Assembly: GCA_947380915.1 (NCBI GenBank)
Contig: CANCSY010000198.1
Location: 1 to 6,128 of the forward strand
Source: Beijerinckiaceae bacterium
GTDB taxonomy: Bacteria; Pseudomonadota; Alphaproteobacteria; Rhizobiales; Beijerinckiaceae
Reading direction: 5' to 3'
DNA length: 6,128 nt
The stretch's first letter is position 1. Every line of letters starts with the position of its first letter. Below are positions 1-6,128 of the stretch, one piece after another. The translations under genes and the position numbers were made by a program. The notes under the pieces are model-generated. The model did no database searches and was not told where the DNA came from. It saw only the letters and a program-made list of their open reading frames with translations.

Positions 1-353
1 ACCTTTTCCTTGGCCTCGAACGCCTTTTCGAGCTTGACCCAGCTCTCCTCGCGGCGCGCCTTGTCGCGCGAGATGACGGCTTCTCCGAGGGCGTTCTCGA
101 CGCGCTCCAGATAGACCTCGACCTCGTCGCCCACCTTGAGGACGATGTCGCGGTTGGGGCCTGCGAATTCCTTGAGAGCGATGCGGCCTTCGGTCTTCAG
201 ACCGATGTCGATGACCGCGACATCCTTTTCGATGGCGACGACGATGCCTTTTACGACCGAGCCCTCATAGGCCTCGTTCTCGGAAAAGCTGGCGTCGAGC
301 ATGGATGCAAAATCGTCGCGCGTCGGCGCGAAGCTGGACATGGAAGATGACAT
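1..353 (-). CDS. rpsA: 30S ribosomal protein S1, N-terminal part (runs off the left edge)
   Basis: Ribosomal protein S1 binds mRNA on the 30S subunit and helps load messages with structured or weak leaders. The 117 complete codons visible start MSSSMSSFAPTRDDF, a typical alphaproteobacterial S1 N-terminus, and continue into the first S1 (OB-fold) repeat: EGSVVKGIVVAIEKD (about residues 30-44), then IDIGLKTEG and KVGDEVEVYLERVENALGEA, ending near the second repeat. The remaining repeats lie outside the window. The ATG at 353-351 is chosen because AGGAG at 363-359 sits 5 nt upstream; a second ATG at 341 (Met5) is too far from it. In many alphaproteobacteria rpsA directly follows cmk. Here two genes on the other strand separate them, so rpsA needs its own promoter. 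The product call is very secure; the exact start is nearly so. Confidence 0.97.
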   Translation of the reverse strand, partial: MSSSMSSFAPTRDDFASMLDASFSENEAYEGSVVKGIVVAIEKDVAVIDIGLKTEGRIALKEFAGPNRDIVLKVGDEVEVYLERVENALGEAVISRDKARREESWVKLEKAFEAKEK

Positions 354-550
354 TGGGACTCCTGAGCGCCCTGGTCGGGCATGCGCCGGCGGTTCGAGTG
401 ATCCTCGCCTCATTCCGCCGGCGCCCGCCACGTTGGACGGAGCCACCGCCTTGCGGCGGGCCGGCGCAGACCGGCAGTCAGAGACAATAAGAGCCCGCGA
501 CGGCAAGCCGCAGGAGCGTGCTCTTTAGCAGGCTGGGGGCGGGTTCACAA
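354..550 (-). promoter_or_regulatory. rpsA leader with candidate promoter and structured 5' UTR
   Basis: No gene is supported between 354 and 664. Read on the minus strand, this part holds a candidate sigma-70-like promoter: -35 TTGTGA (550-545), 17-nt spacer, -10 TAAAGA (527-522), which would give a leader of about 160 nt. The leader has a CCGCC-GCAA-GGCGG hairpin with a GNRA loop (459-446). Closer to the gene lies a 10-bp perfect inverted repeat (415-424 with 383-392) enclosing a smaller CGAG/CTCG stem, which ends about 20 nt before the AGGAG at 363-359. S1 autoregulates through its mRNA leader in E. coli; a similar role here is inference only. The promoter is a weak match, while the inverted repeats are seen directly. 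Confidence 0.4.
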
Positions 551-579
551 GCGGGGGGAGAAACACGAGTGGCGGCCCA

Positions 580-607
580 TTGTCTTTCCGCCAGACCCTG
601 AGATGAT
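580..607 (+). promoter_or_regulatory. weak candidate promoter for the two-gene plus-strand cassette
   Basis: TTGTCT (580-585) and GATGAT (602-607) match the sigma-70 consensus at four of six positions each, with a 16-nt spacer. Transcription would start near 614, about 50 nt before the TTG start. No riboswitch of a kind I recognise is visible upstream of this MetE-like gene. The match is poor enough that it could be chance. Confidence 0.25.
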
Positions 608-664
608 GCGCCCCGCGCCGCCTGGCCTCCGGCAGGCGAGCGCACCCCACGGGAGGACCACCAG

Positions 665-1774
665 TTGCAGCATCCGCCATTCCGCGCCGAACATATCGGC
701 AGTCTTCTTCGCCCCGCCGGGCTGCTGGAGCTGCGCCGCAAGCATCGCTTCGGGCAGGTCAGCGAGGCCGCTCTGCGGCAGGCGGAGGACGAGGCCATCG
801 GGGAGGCGGTGGCCTTGCAGGAGCGGGTAGGCCTGCGCTTCGTCACCGATGGCGAGTTTCGCCGCCACTCCTATCACAGCTTCTTCTTCTCCCAGCTGGG
901 CGACATCCAGCCGGACTGGGTGCCCGCCGACCAGCAGGCAACGACGGAGGTTCCGCGCCGGGGCGTGCAGCCGCAGGCCCGCATCCGCTCGCGCCTGCAA
1001 TGGACGAAGCCGATCCATGTACAGGACTTCAAGTTCCTGCAATCGCGGACGAAACTGACCCCAAAGATCACCATCCCCGGTCCCTGCGCCCTGCATTTCC
1101 GGGGCGGCGACCAAGCGGTTCTGGCCAGCGCCTACAACGACACCGACACCTTCTGGGCCGATACGGTGGACGCTTTCGTGAAAGAATTGAAGGCCTTGGC
1201 GGATGCGGGCTGTACCTATGTCCAGATCGACGAGACCGCCTTCGCCAAATTCGGCGATCCCCATGTGCAGACCGAGCTGGCCGCTCGGGGCGATGACTGG
1301 TCGTCTCTCATCGACCGCTATATTGAGGTGACCAACCAGGTCCTGCGCGCCGCGCCCGCCTCCATGCGCATCGGCATGCATCTGTGCCGGGGCAACCGGG
1401 CCGGGCAGTTCCACTCCGAGGGCAGTTATGATTCTGTCGCGGACCGGCTGTTCAATGCGCTGGAAATCCCCTTCTACTACCTCGAATATGATTCGGCGCG
1501 GGCAGGTGGTTTCGAGCCGCTACGATTTGTTCCCAAGGACAAGGTGGTGGTGCTGGGCCTCGTCTCGACGAAATCGGGCGCGCTGGAGGACAAGGAGATG
1601 CTGAAGCGCCGGGTGGCTGACGCCACCGCCTTTGTCGATCAGGACCGCCTCGCCATCAGCCCCCAATGCGGCTTCGCCAGCGTGGAGGAAGGCAATCCGG
1701 TCAGCCCGCAGGAACAGGAAGCCAAGCTGCGCCTCGTCGTGGAGACGGCGCGCGAGATCTGGAACGACGTCTGA
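665..1774 (+). CDS. MetE C-terminal-domain-like zinc methyl/alkyltransferase (COG0620 type)
   Basis: A 369-residue member of the UROD/MetE-like barrel family, usually annotated as 5-methyltetrahydropteroyltriglutamate-homocysteine methyltransferase. It is about half the length of MetE (about 750 aa) and corresponds to the catalytic C-terminal half alone, as in B. subtilis YxjG/YxjH. Visible motifs are HIGSLLRP (10-17), TDGEFRR (61-67), TIPGP (136-140), VQIDE (186-190) and GMHLCRGN (237-244). All four MetE-type zinc ligands can be placed: His239, Cys241, Glu274 (in YYLEYDS) and Cys335 (in SPQCGF). The thiol-activating site therefore looks intact. The start is TTG at 665, supported by GGAGG at 652-656 with an 8-nt spacer; no in-frame ATG lies between it and the upstream stop at 599. 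It is cotranscribed with the hydrolase 14 nt downstream. The true acceptor and methyl donor are unknown. Homocysteine is possible, but relatives such as epoxyalkane:coenzyme M transferase use other thiols. Confidence 0.88.
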   Translation: MQHPPFRAEHIGSLLRPAGLLELRRKHRFGQVSEAALRQAEDEAIGEAVALQERVGLRFVTDGEFRRHSYHSFFFSQLGDIQPDWVPADQQATTEVPRRGVQPQARIRSRLQWTKPIHVQDFKFLQSRTKLTPKITIPGPCALHFRGGDQAVLASAYNDTDTFWADTVDAFVKELKALADAGCTYVQIDETAFAKFGDPHVQTELAARGDDWSSLIDRYIEVTNQVLRAAPASMRIGMHLCRGNRAGQFHSEGSYDSVADRLFNALEIPFYYLEYDSARAGGFEPLRFVPKDKVVVLGLVSTKSGALEDKEMLKRRVADATAFVDQDRLAISPQCGFASVEEGNPVSPQEQEAKLRLVVETAREIWNDV

Positions 1775-1788
1775 TTTACGGAGCACCC

Positions 1789-2517
1789 ATGAAAATCGAG
1801 AAAATCCCCTATTCCGTCGGCGATGTGAGTTGTGAAGGCGTTCTGGTTTACGACGAAGCGGGCAGGGATCTCCCCCTCCTCCTGATGGCCCCCAACTGGA
1901 TGGGCGTGACGGAGAAGGCCATCGAGGGCGCCAAGGGTCTGGCGGCTCATGGCTATGTGGTGTTTCTGGCGGACATGTACGGCCTCACCGGCCGTCCGAC
2001 CGGTCAGGAGGTTCCCATGCAGTTCCTCGGGCCGCTGATCAAGCAGCCGACGGAAACCCGGGCTCGCATCAACGCCGCCCTTGAGGCCATGACGCAGGCC
2101 GCCGCAGCGCGCGGTATTGGCGACGCCACCCGCCGCGCCGCCATAGGCTATTGCTTCGGGGGCTCCAATGTCCTCGATCTCGCCCGCTCCGGCGCGGATG
2201 TGGCGGCGGTGGTCAGCATGCACGGCAATCTCAAGACCAGCCTGCCTGCCGAGCCCGGCGCCGTGAAGGCCAAGGTGCTGGTGGTGCATGGCGCCGATGA
2301 CCCCATCGCGCCCAAGGGCGACCGGGACGCCCTCGAGGACGAAATGCGCCAGGCCGGCGCCCGCTGGACGATCCTCGCCTTCGGCGGGGTCTTCCACAGC
2401 TTCACCGACCCCAGCGCCAACCGTCCCCCGTCCTCGCAATATTCCGCCCACGCCAACCACTATGGCTATGGCATGGCCCACGGGATGATCGAGGATGCTT
2501 TCGCAGGGACGATCTAG
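1789..2517 (+). CDS. dienelactone hydrolase family protein (alpha/beta hydrolase)
   Basis: A 242-residue cytosolic alpha/beta hydrolase of the dienelactone hydrolase (carboxymethylenebutenolidase) family, close to the family's usual length of about 230-250. The Cys-Asp-His triad characteristic of the family is visible: Cys122 in the nucleophile elbow GYCFGGS (120-126), Asp171 in HGADDPIAP (167-175) and His203 in GGVFHSF (199-205). There is no signal peptide. The start is the ATG at 1789, with GGAG at 1780-1783 and a 5-nt spacer; the reading frame is open further upstream, but that stretch overlaps the preceding gene. It lies 14 nt behind the MetE-like gene and is surely cotranscribed. Its TAG stop overlaps the cmk stop on the other strand. 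DLH enzymes open lactones in chlorocatechol breakdown, but many members act on other esters and no catechol-pathway gene is seen here, so the substrate is unknown. Confidence 0.9.
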   Translation: MKIEKIPYSVGDVSCEGVLVYDEAGRDLPLLLMAPNWMGVTEKAIEGAKGLAAHGYVVFLADMYGLTGRPTGQEVPMQFLGPLIKQPTETRARINAALEAMTQAAAARGIGDATRRAAIGYCFGGSNVLDLARSGADVAAVVSMHGNLKTSLPAEPGAVKAKVLVVHGADDPIAPKGDRDALEDEMRQAGARWTILAFGGVFHSFTDPSANRPPSSQYSAHANHYGYGMAHGMIEDAFAGTI

Positions 2518-3137
2518 GGCTTCCTGCCCATCACGATGGCGAGGGCGGCTGCAAAGGCGCCCTCCACGTCCAGCGCCGTGGTGTCGAGCATGACCGCATC
2601 CTCAGCCGCCAGCAAAGGCGCGCTGGAGCGGTGGGAATCGCGCTCGTCGCGCTTGCGGATGTCCTCCAGCACGGCGGCGTAGTCCACTTTCTCGCCGCGC
2701 CGGGCCAGTTCCAGCGCCCGCCGGTTGGCCCGGGTCTCCGGGCTGGCGGTGACGAAGATCTTCACTCTGGCGTCCGGGCAGATCACCGTGCCGATGTCGC
2801 GTCCGTCCAGAACCGCCCCTTCCGGGCGGCTGGCGAAGCTGCGCTGCATGTCGAACAGGGCCGCGCGAACGGCGGGAATGGCGGCGACCACCGAGGCCGC
2901 CTCGCCCATCTCGCGCCCGCGCAACTGCTCCTCATCGAAATCCATGAGGGCGAGGCCGCGCGCGGCCGCCACGGCCCGGCGCTCGTCGTCCAGCCGTTCG
3001 CCCGCCTCCATCAGCGCCCGCGCCGTGGCCCGGTAGAGCAGGCCGGTGTCGAGATGGGGCAGGCCGAAATGGGCCGCCAGCCGACGCGCCAGCGTGCCCT
3101 TGCCCGACGCTGCGGGCCCATCCAATGCGATGATCAT
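2514..3137 (-). CDS. cmk: cytidylate (CMP/dCMP) kinase
   Basis: Phosphorylates CMP and dCMP with ATP to the diphosphates in the cytosol, recycling pyrimidine nucleotides. At 207 residues it is near the short end of the bacterial family (about 210-230). The P-loop GPAASGKGT is at 7-15, LDTGLLYRA at 29-37, the CMP-binding DGRDIGT at 111-117, and the lid segment [10 protein letters not shown] at 161-170, followed by SSAPL. All key motifs look intact. The ATG at 3137 lies 4 nt after the aroA stop, and its ribosome binding sequence (GGTGAGG) overlaps that stop, so translation is likely coupled to aroA. In many alphaproteobacteria rpsA follows directly; here the downstream side is occupied by a convergent hydrolase gene. 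Confidence 0.96.
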   Translation of the reverse strand: MIIALDGPAASGKGTLARRLAAHFGLPHLDTGLLYRATARALMEAGERLDDERRAVAAARGLALMDFDEEQLRGREMGEAASVVAAIPAVRAALFDMQRSFASRPEGAVLDGRDIGTVICPDARVKIFVTASPETRANRRALELARRGEKVDYAAVLEDIRKRDERDSHRSSAPLLAAEDAVMLDTTALDVEGAFAAALAIVMGRKP

Positions 3138-3141
3138 GGCC

Positions 3142-4572
<1,431 letters not shown>

Positions 4573-4606
4573 TCACGAAAGGCCGGGAGGACAGCCGCGC
4601 CGGACG

Positions 4607-4655
4607 AGCATAACGCATTTTCTCATTTGACAGGCGACGCTGGCCCGACTAACCG
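4607..4655. promoter_or_regulatory. candidate divergent promoters for aroA-cmk and the FYDLN gene
   Basis: A perfect -35 TTGACA lies at 4627-4632 on the plus strand, but the -10 at 17-nt spacing (TAACCG, 4650-4655) is poor. On the minus strand, CTGTCA (4633-4628) with TATGCT (4612-4607) is a weak promoter with a short 15-nt spacer, pointing at aroA. The two -35 elements overlap. Some promoter for each gene must lie in this 221-nt gap; these are the best matches seen. Confidence 0.35.
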
Positions 4656-4736
4656 GGGCTGACAACCGCAGCATTCGCGCCCTGAAGCCCATAGGCGGGT
4701 TCGCGAATCCGGCCCATTTGCAGAGGTCCTGACCCA

Positions 4737-5102
4737 GTGGCGAAACCTGATCTTGGCATGAAGCGCCAGTGCCAAAGCTGTGGCGCGAAATTCTTCGATC
4801 TGGCGCGCGATCCGATCGTGTGCCCGAAATGCGGAACAACATTCCAGCCTGTGGCCCTGAGCCGCGCTCCCGCGCGCGCCGCCGCATCTGATGATGATTC
4901 GGAAGCCGATACGGGCAATGTCGAGCTCGTCTCCCTTGAGGATGCGGACGCGGGCGACGACAAGGTGGTGGTCGCCGCCGATGATGACATCGAGATCGAG
5001 GACGATGTGGCTGACGAAACCTTCCTCGAAGAGGAAGAGGGCGATGCAGACGACGTCGCCGACCTCATTGACGGCGATATCGAGGACGATGAGGAGGGCT
5101 GA
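4737..5102 (+). CDS. TIGR02300/FYDLN_acid family protein (zinc ribbon plus acidic tail)
   Basis: A 121-residue protein of unknown function from a family found mainly in Alphaproteobacteria, often beside aroA as here. The N-terminus MAKPDLGMKR is close to the family pattern. A zinc ribbon follows, with Cys12-x2-Cys15 and Cys29-x2-Cys32. The family's FYDLN motif appears as FFDLA (19-23), followed by RDPIVCPKCG. From about residue 51 onward the chain is almost entirely Asp/Glu with small residues and is probably disordered. The start is GTG at 4737, chosen because it restores the conserved N-terminus. AGAGG at 4722-4726 is 10 nt away, slightly long. A start at Met8 (4758) would cut off the conserved residues. 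It diverges from aroA. No molecular role is established; nucleic-acid or protein binding is only a guess. Confidence 0.9.
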   Translation: MAKPDLGMKRQCQSCGAKFFDLARDPIVCPKCGTTFQPVALSRAPARAAASDDDSEADTGNVELVSLEDADAGDDKVVVAADDDIEIEDDVADETFLEEEEGDADDVADLIDGDIEDDEEG

Positions 5103-5121
5103 TCCCCTTCTTTTCCGGCCC

Positions 5122-5146
5122 TCCTGAAAAGGAAAAATGTTTTTCC
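5122..5146 (+). terminator. weak candidate terminator after the FYDLN gene
   Basis: A short TCCT-GAAA-AGGA hairpin (5122-5133) is followed by AAAATG and five T (5140-5144). The same stretch can instead pair GGAAAA (5131-5136) with TTTTCC (5141-5146) or with TTTTCC at 5111-5116. The stems are short, so termination here is uncertain. Confidence 0.3.
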
Positions 5147-5156
5147 GTCGGGCGGG

Positions 5157-5186
5157 CTTGTGGTGGGTGGATGATCAAGCTATACA
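5157..5186 (+). promoter_or_regulatory. candidate promoter of tRNA-Ala
   Basis: The -35 TTGTGG (5158-5163, within CTTGTGG) and -10 TATACA (5181-5186, within CTATACA) are separated by 17 nt. This resembles the alphaproteobacterial CTTGNN / CTATAN pattern. The sequence after the -10 is very GC-rich (CCCGCCCGC), as in the discriminator of stringently controlled stable-RNA promoters. The start site would be near 5193, giving a precursor leader of about 80 nt. Confidence 0.55.
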
Positions 5187-5250
5187 CCCGCCCGCAGCCT
5201 GACTTCACCGTCTGCGCCGCGCCGGTCTCCCCCAAGAGGCCGTGCTACCG

Positions 5251-5268
5251 GATCCTGCCCGCAGGATC
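5251..5268 (+). repeat. perfect hairpin in the tRNA-Ala precursor leader
   Basis: GATCCTGC (5251-5258) and GCAGGATC (5261-5268) are perfect reverse complements, ending 7 nt before the mature tRNA 5' end. No U-run follows it. It is most likely part of the 5' leader removed by RNase P. Confidence 0.55.
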
Positions 5269-5275
5269 TAAAAGT

Positions 5276-5357
<82 letters not shown>

Positions 5358-5361
5358 CCAG

Positions 5362-5385
5362 CAGAAACAAGCACTTAAGTTTCTG
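5362..5385. repeat. 7-bp inverted repeat just after the tRNA
   Basis: CAGAAAC (5362-5368) and GTTTCTG (5379-5385) are perfect reverse complements with a 10-nt spacer that includes most of the palindrome ACTTAAGT (5373-5380). No T-run follows, so it is a poor terminator. It may be a recombinase or excisionase binding site. Confidence 0.45.
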
Positions 5386-5395
5386 ACTCCTGCGA

Positions 5396-5426
5396 AAAGT
5401 AGCATACTCACACCCTATGCTACTTT
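5396..5426. repeat. 11-bp perfect inverted repeat at the island edge
   Basis: AAAGTAGCATA (5396-5406) and TATGCTACTTT (5416-5426) are perfect reverse complements around a 9-nt loop, CTCACACCC. The stem is AT-rich and ends in only three T, so a terminator role is weak. A dimeric protein site (excisionase, integrase arm or repressor operator) fits equally well. Confidence 0.65.
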
Positions 5427-5498
5427 GCCCGCTGGTTGCCCAATCCCACTTATCCACATAATCTGTCGCTCACACACTATAGCAGCTTTGCGGGCTTG
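5407..5498 (+). repeat. pair of imperfect direct repeats of about 30 bp upstream of the integrase
   Basis: Copies lie at 5407-5435 and 5469-5498. They share CTCACAC(C/A)CTAT, then GC, CTTTGC, GCT and G in order, with 23 of 30 aligned columns identical and one gap. Start-to-start spacing is 62 bp, close to six helical turns. This suits arm-type integrase sites or tandem operators; the role is inference. Confidence 0.5.
5436..5462 (+). promoter_or_regulatory. weak candidate integrase promoter overlapping a DnaA-box match
   Basis: CATAAT (5457-5462) matches the -10 consensus at five of six positions. The only -35-like sequence is TTGCCC (5436-5441), with a short 15-nt spacer. TTATCCACA (5450-5458), a perfect DnaA-box consensus, overlaps the -10. 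A start near 5469 would fall in the second direct repeat. Confidence 0.25.
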
Positions 5499-5529
5499 TG
5501 GGGGCGCTGTGGCATTACCTGCTGAGGAT

Positions 5530-6128
5530 ATGGAAACGGACGCTGTGGACGGCGCTGAGAGCGTTGGTGGGAAGTTTCGCACCACGCCAATCACCAGCAC
5601 CATACAGCAGGTTAAACAGCTGCCTCAGTCAGCCATCCTCTACAAATGCCTAGCCAGCAGCTACTGGCAGTTCCGTGTTTATTTGGACGGCGCTCAACGC
5701 AAGCGCAGCACGAAGAAGACAGACTTGTCTGAAGCGCAGCGTGAAGCCAAGCTTATCTACGCCGATATGCTACAGCAGATACACGGTAGTGAGCAGGGCA
5801 AACGCAAACTCAGCAGCAAGCGCACTCTCCACACAGTCGCCAACAGCTTGTGGGAGAAGCAGGCTGTTATGGTGTCACAGGGCGAACTGAACCCGCAGAA
5901 GAACCGCATAGACAAGTATGTGTATGACAAACACATCAAGCCGTTCTTCAAAGAATATGAGCTGAAGGACATCAACGCCGACACGCTTGAGCAGTTCAAG
6001 ATGTATCTGGTGCGCAAGCGTTTGGCGAAATCGTCGCAGAAGAGCTACTTCACCATCATCAGCAAGCTGCTACAGGAGGCGGTGAAGAAGCAGTTCATCC
6101 ACGCCGTGCCTATGATGCCCCGTGTGCG
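5530..6128 (+). CDS. tyrosine recombinase/phage-type integrase, N-terminal part (runs off the right edge)
   Basis: The frame is open from 5317 to the window end; 199 codons follow the first in-frame ATG at 5530. A charged N-terminus of about 35 residues precedes an arm-binding-like beta domain, YWQFRVYLDGAQRKRSTKKTD (45-65), and a helix SEAQREAKLIYADML (67-81). A SAM-like core-binding domain follows at about 98-195 (LHTVANSLWEKQ, IDKYVYDKHIKPFFKEY, LKDINADTLEQFKMYL, SSQKSYFTIISKLLQEAVKK). The catalytic Arg/His/Arg/Tyr residues lie beyond the window. The start is uncertain: GAGG at 5524-5527 is only 2 nt from the ATG, and GTG 5509 or TTG 5488 are alternatives without a clear ribosome site. Codon choice (ATA, CTA, TTG, CTT) differs from the GC-rich neighbours, indicating foreign origin. 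It probably catalyses integration of the element at tRNA-Ala. Confidence 0.85.
   Translation, partial: METDAVDGAESVGGKFRTTPITSTIQQVKQLPQSAILYKCLASSYWQFRVYLDGAQRKRSTKKTDLSEAQREAKLIYADMLQQIHGSEQGKRKLSSKRTLHTVANSLWEKQAVMVSQGELNPQKNRIDKYVYDKHIKPFFKEYELKDINADTLEQFKMYLVRKRLAKSSQKSYFTIISKLLQEAVKKQFIHAVPMMPRV

Noticed and set aside
354..664. SAM, SAH or cobalamin riboswitch before the MetE-like gene
   Set aside because: I looked for the conserved cores expected in such leaders and saw none. Only GC-rich hairpins are present, most belonging to the rpsA side. A covariance-model search would be decisive.
545..1414. Minus-strand open frame opposite the MetE-like gene
   Set aside because: Shadow of a real gene with intact zinc ligands on the plus strand; no recognisable domain and no ribosome site.
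1639..2481. Minus-strand open frame opposite the hydrolase gene
   Set aside because: Antisense to a gene with an intact Cys-Asp-His triad; composition is a GC-rich shadow.
5415..5603. Small minus-strand frame (62 codons) that might be an excisionase
   Set aside because: No helix-turn-helix or basic excisionase pattern, overlaps the integrase 5' end, and no convincing ribosome site.
5547..5694. GGACGGCGCT repeated at 5547-5556 and 5685-5694 inside the integrase gene
   Set aside because: A lone 10-mer repeat within coding sequence with unrelated flanks; no structural pattern.

Overview
The window reads as a chromosomal segment of a GC-rich alphaproteobacterium. The marker is the gene set aroA (class II EPSP synthase), cmk and rpsA on the minus strand, with a FYDLN-type zinc-ribbon/acidic gene diverging from aroA; this neighbourhood is typical of Alphaproteobacteria. 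The genus cannot be resolved from what is visible. From about 5352 onward the composition changes: less GC-rich, different codon choice, and AT-rich short repeats. This marks the edge of an integrated element.

Layout, left to right. (1) 1-353, minus: the first 117 codons of rpsA (ribosomal protein S1), running off the left edge. (2) 354-664: a 311-nt divergent intergenic region holding a structured rpsA leader, a candidate rpsA promoter, and the ribosome binding site of the next gene. (3) 665-1774 and 1789-2517, plus: a two-gene unit encoding a MetE-C-terminal-like zinc alkyl/methyltransferase (TTG start) and a dienelactone-hydrolase-family enzyme. (4) 2514-3137 and 3142-4515, minus: cmk and aroA, 4 nt apart and clearly one operon. 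The hydrolase gene and cmk converge and share a CTAG that gives each its TAG stop. (5) 4516-4736: divergent control region with a 10-bp inverted repeat in the aroA leader and a perfect TTGACA. (6) 4737-5102, plus: FYDLN-family protein. (7) 5276-5351, plus: tRNA-Ala(GGC), preceded by a good sigma-70-like promoter. (8) 5352-5529: repeat-rich junction. (9) 5530-6128, plus: the N-terminal 199 codons of a tyrosine recombinase (integrase), running off the right edge.

Functionally the core is housekeeping: S1 and tRNA-Ala for translation, CMP kinase for pyrimidine nucleotides, and EPSP synthase for the shikimate pathway. Two things depart from this. The common aroA-cmk-rpsA order is split by an oppositely oriented two-gene catabolic or methyl-transfer cassette. 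And the tRNA-Ala gene appears to be the integration site of a genomic island, prophage or ICE whose integrase lies next to the tRNA 3' end. The junction holds inverted and direct repeats that are candidate recombinase arm sites or operators. Everything beyond the first 199 residues of the integrase is outside the window, so the cargo of the element cannot be judged.
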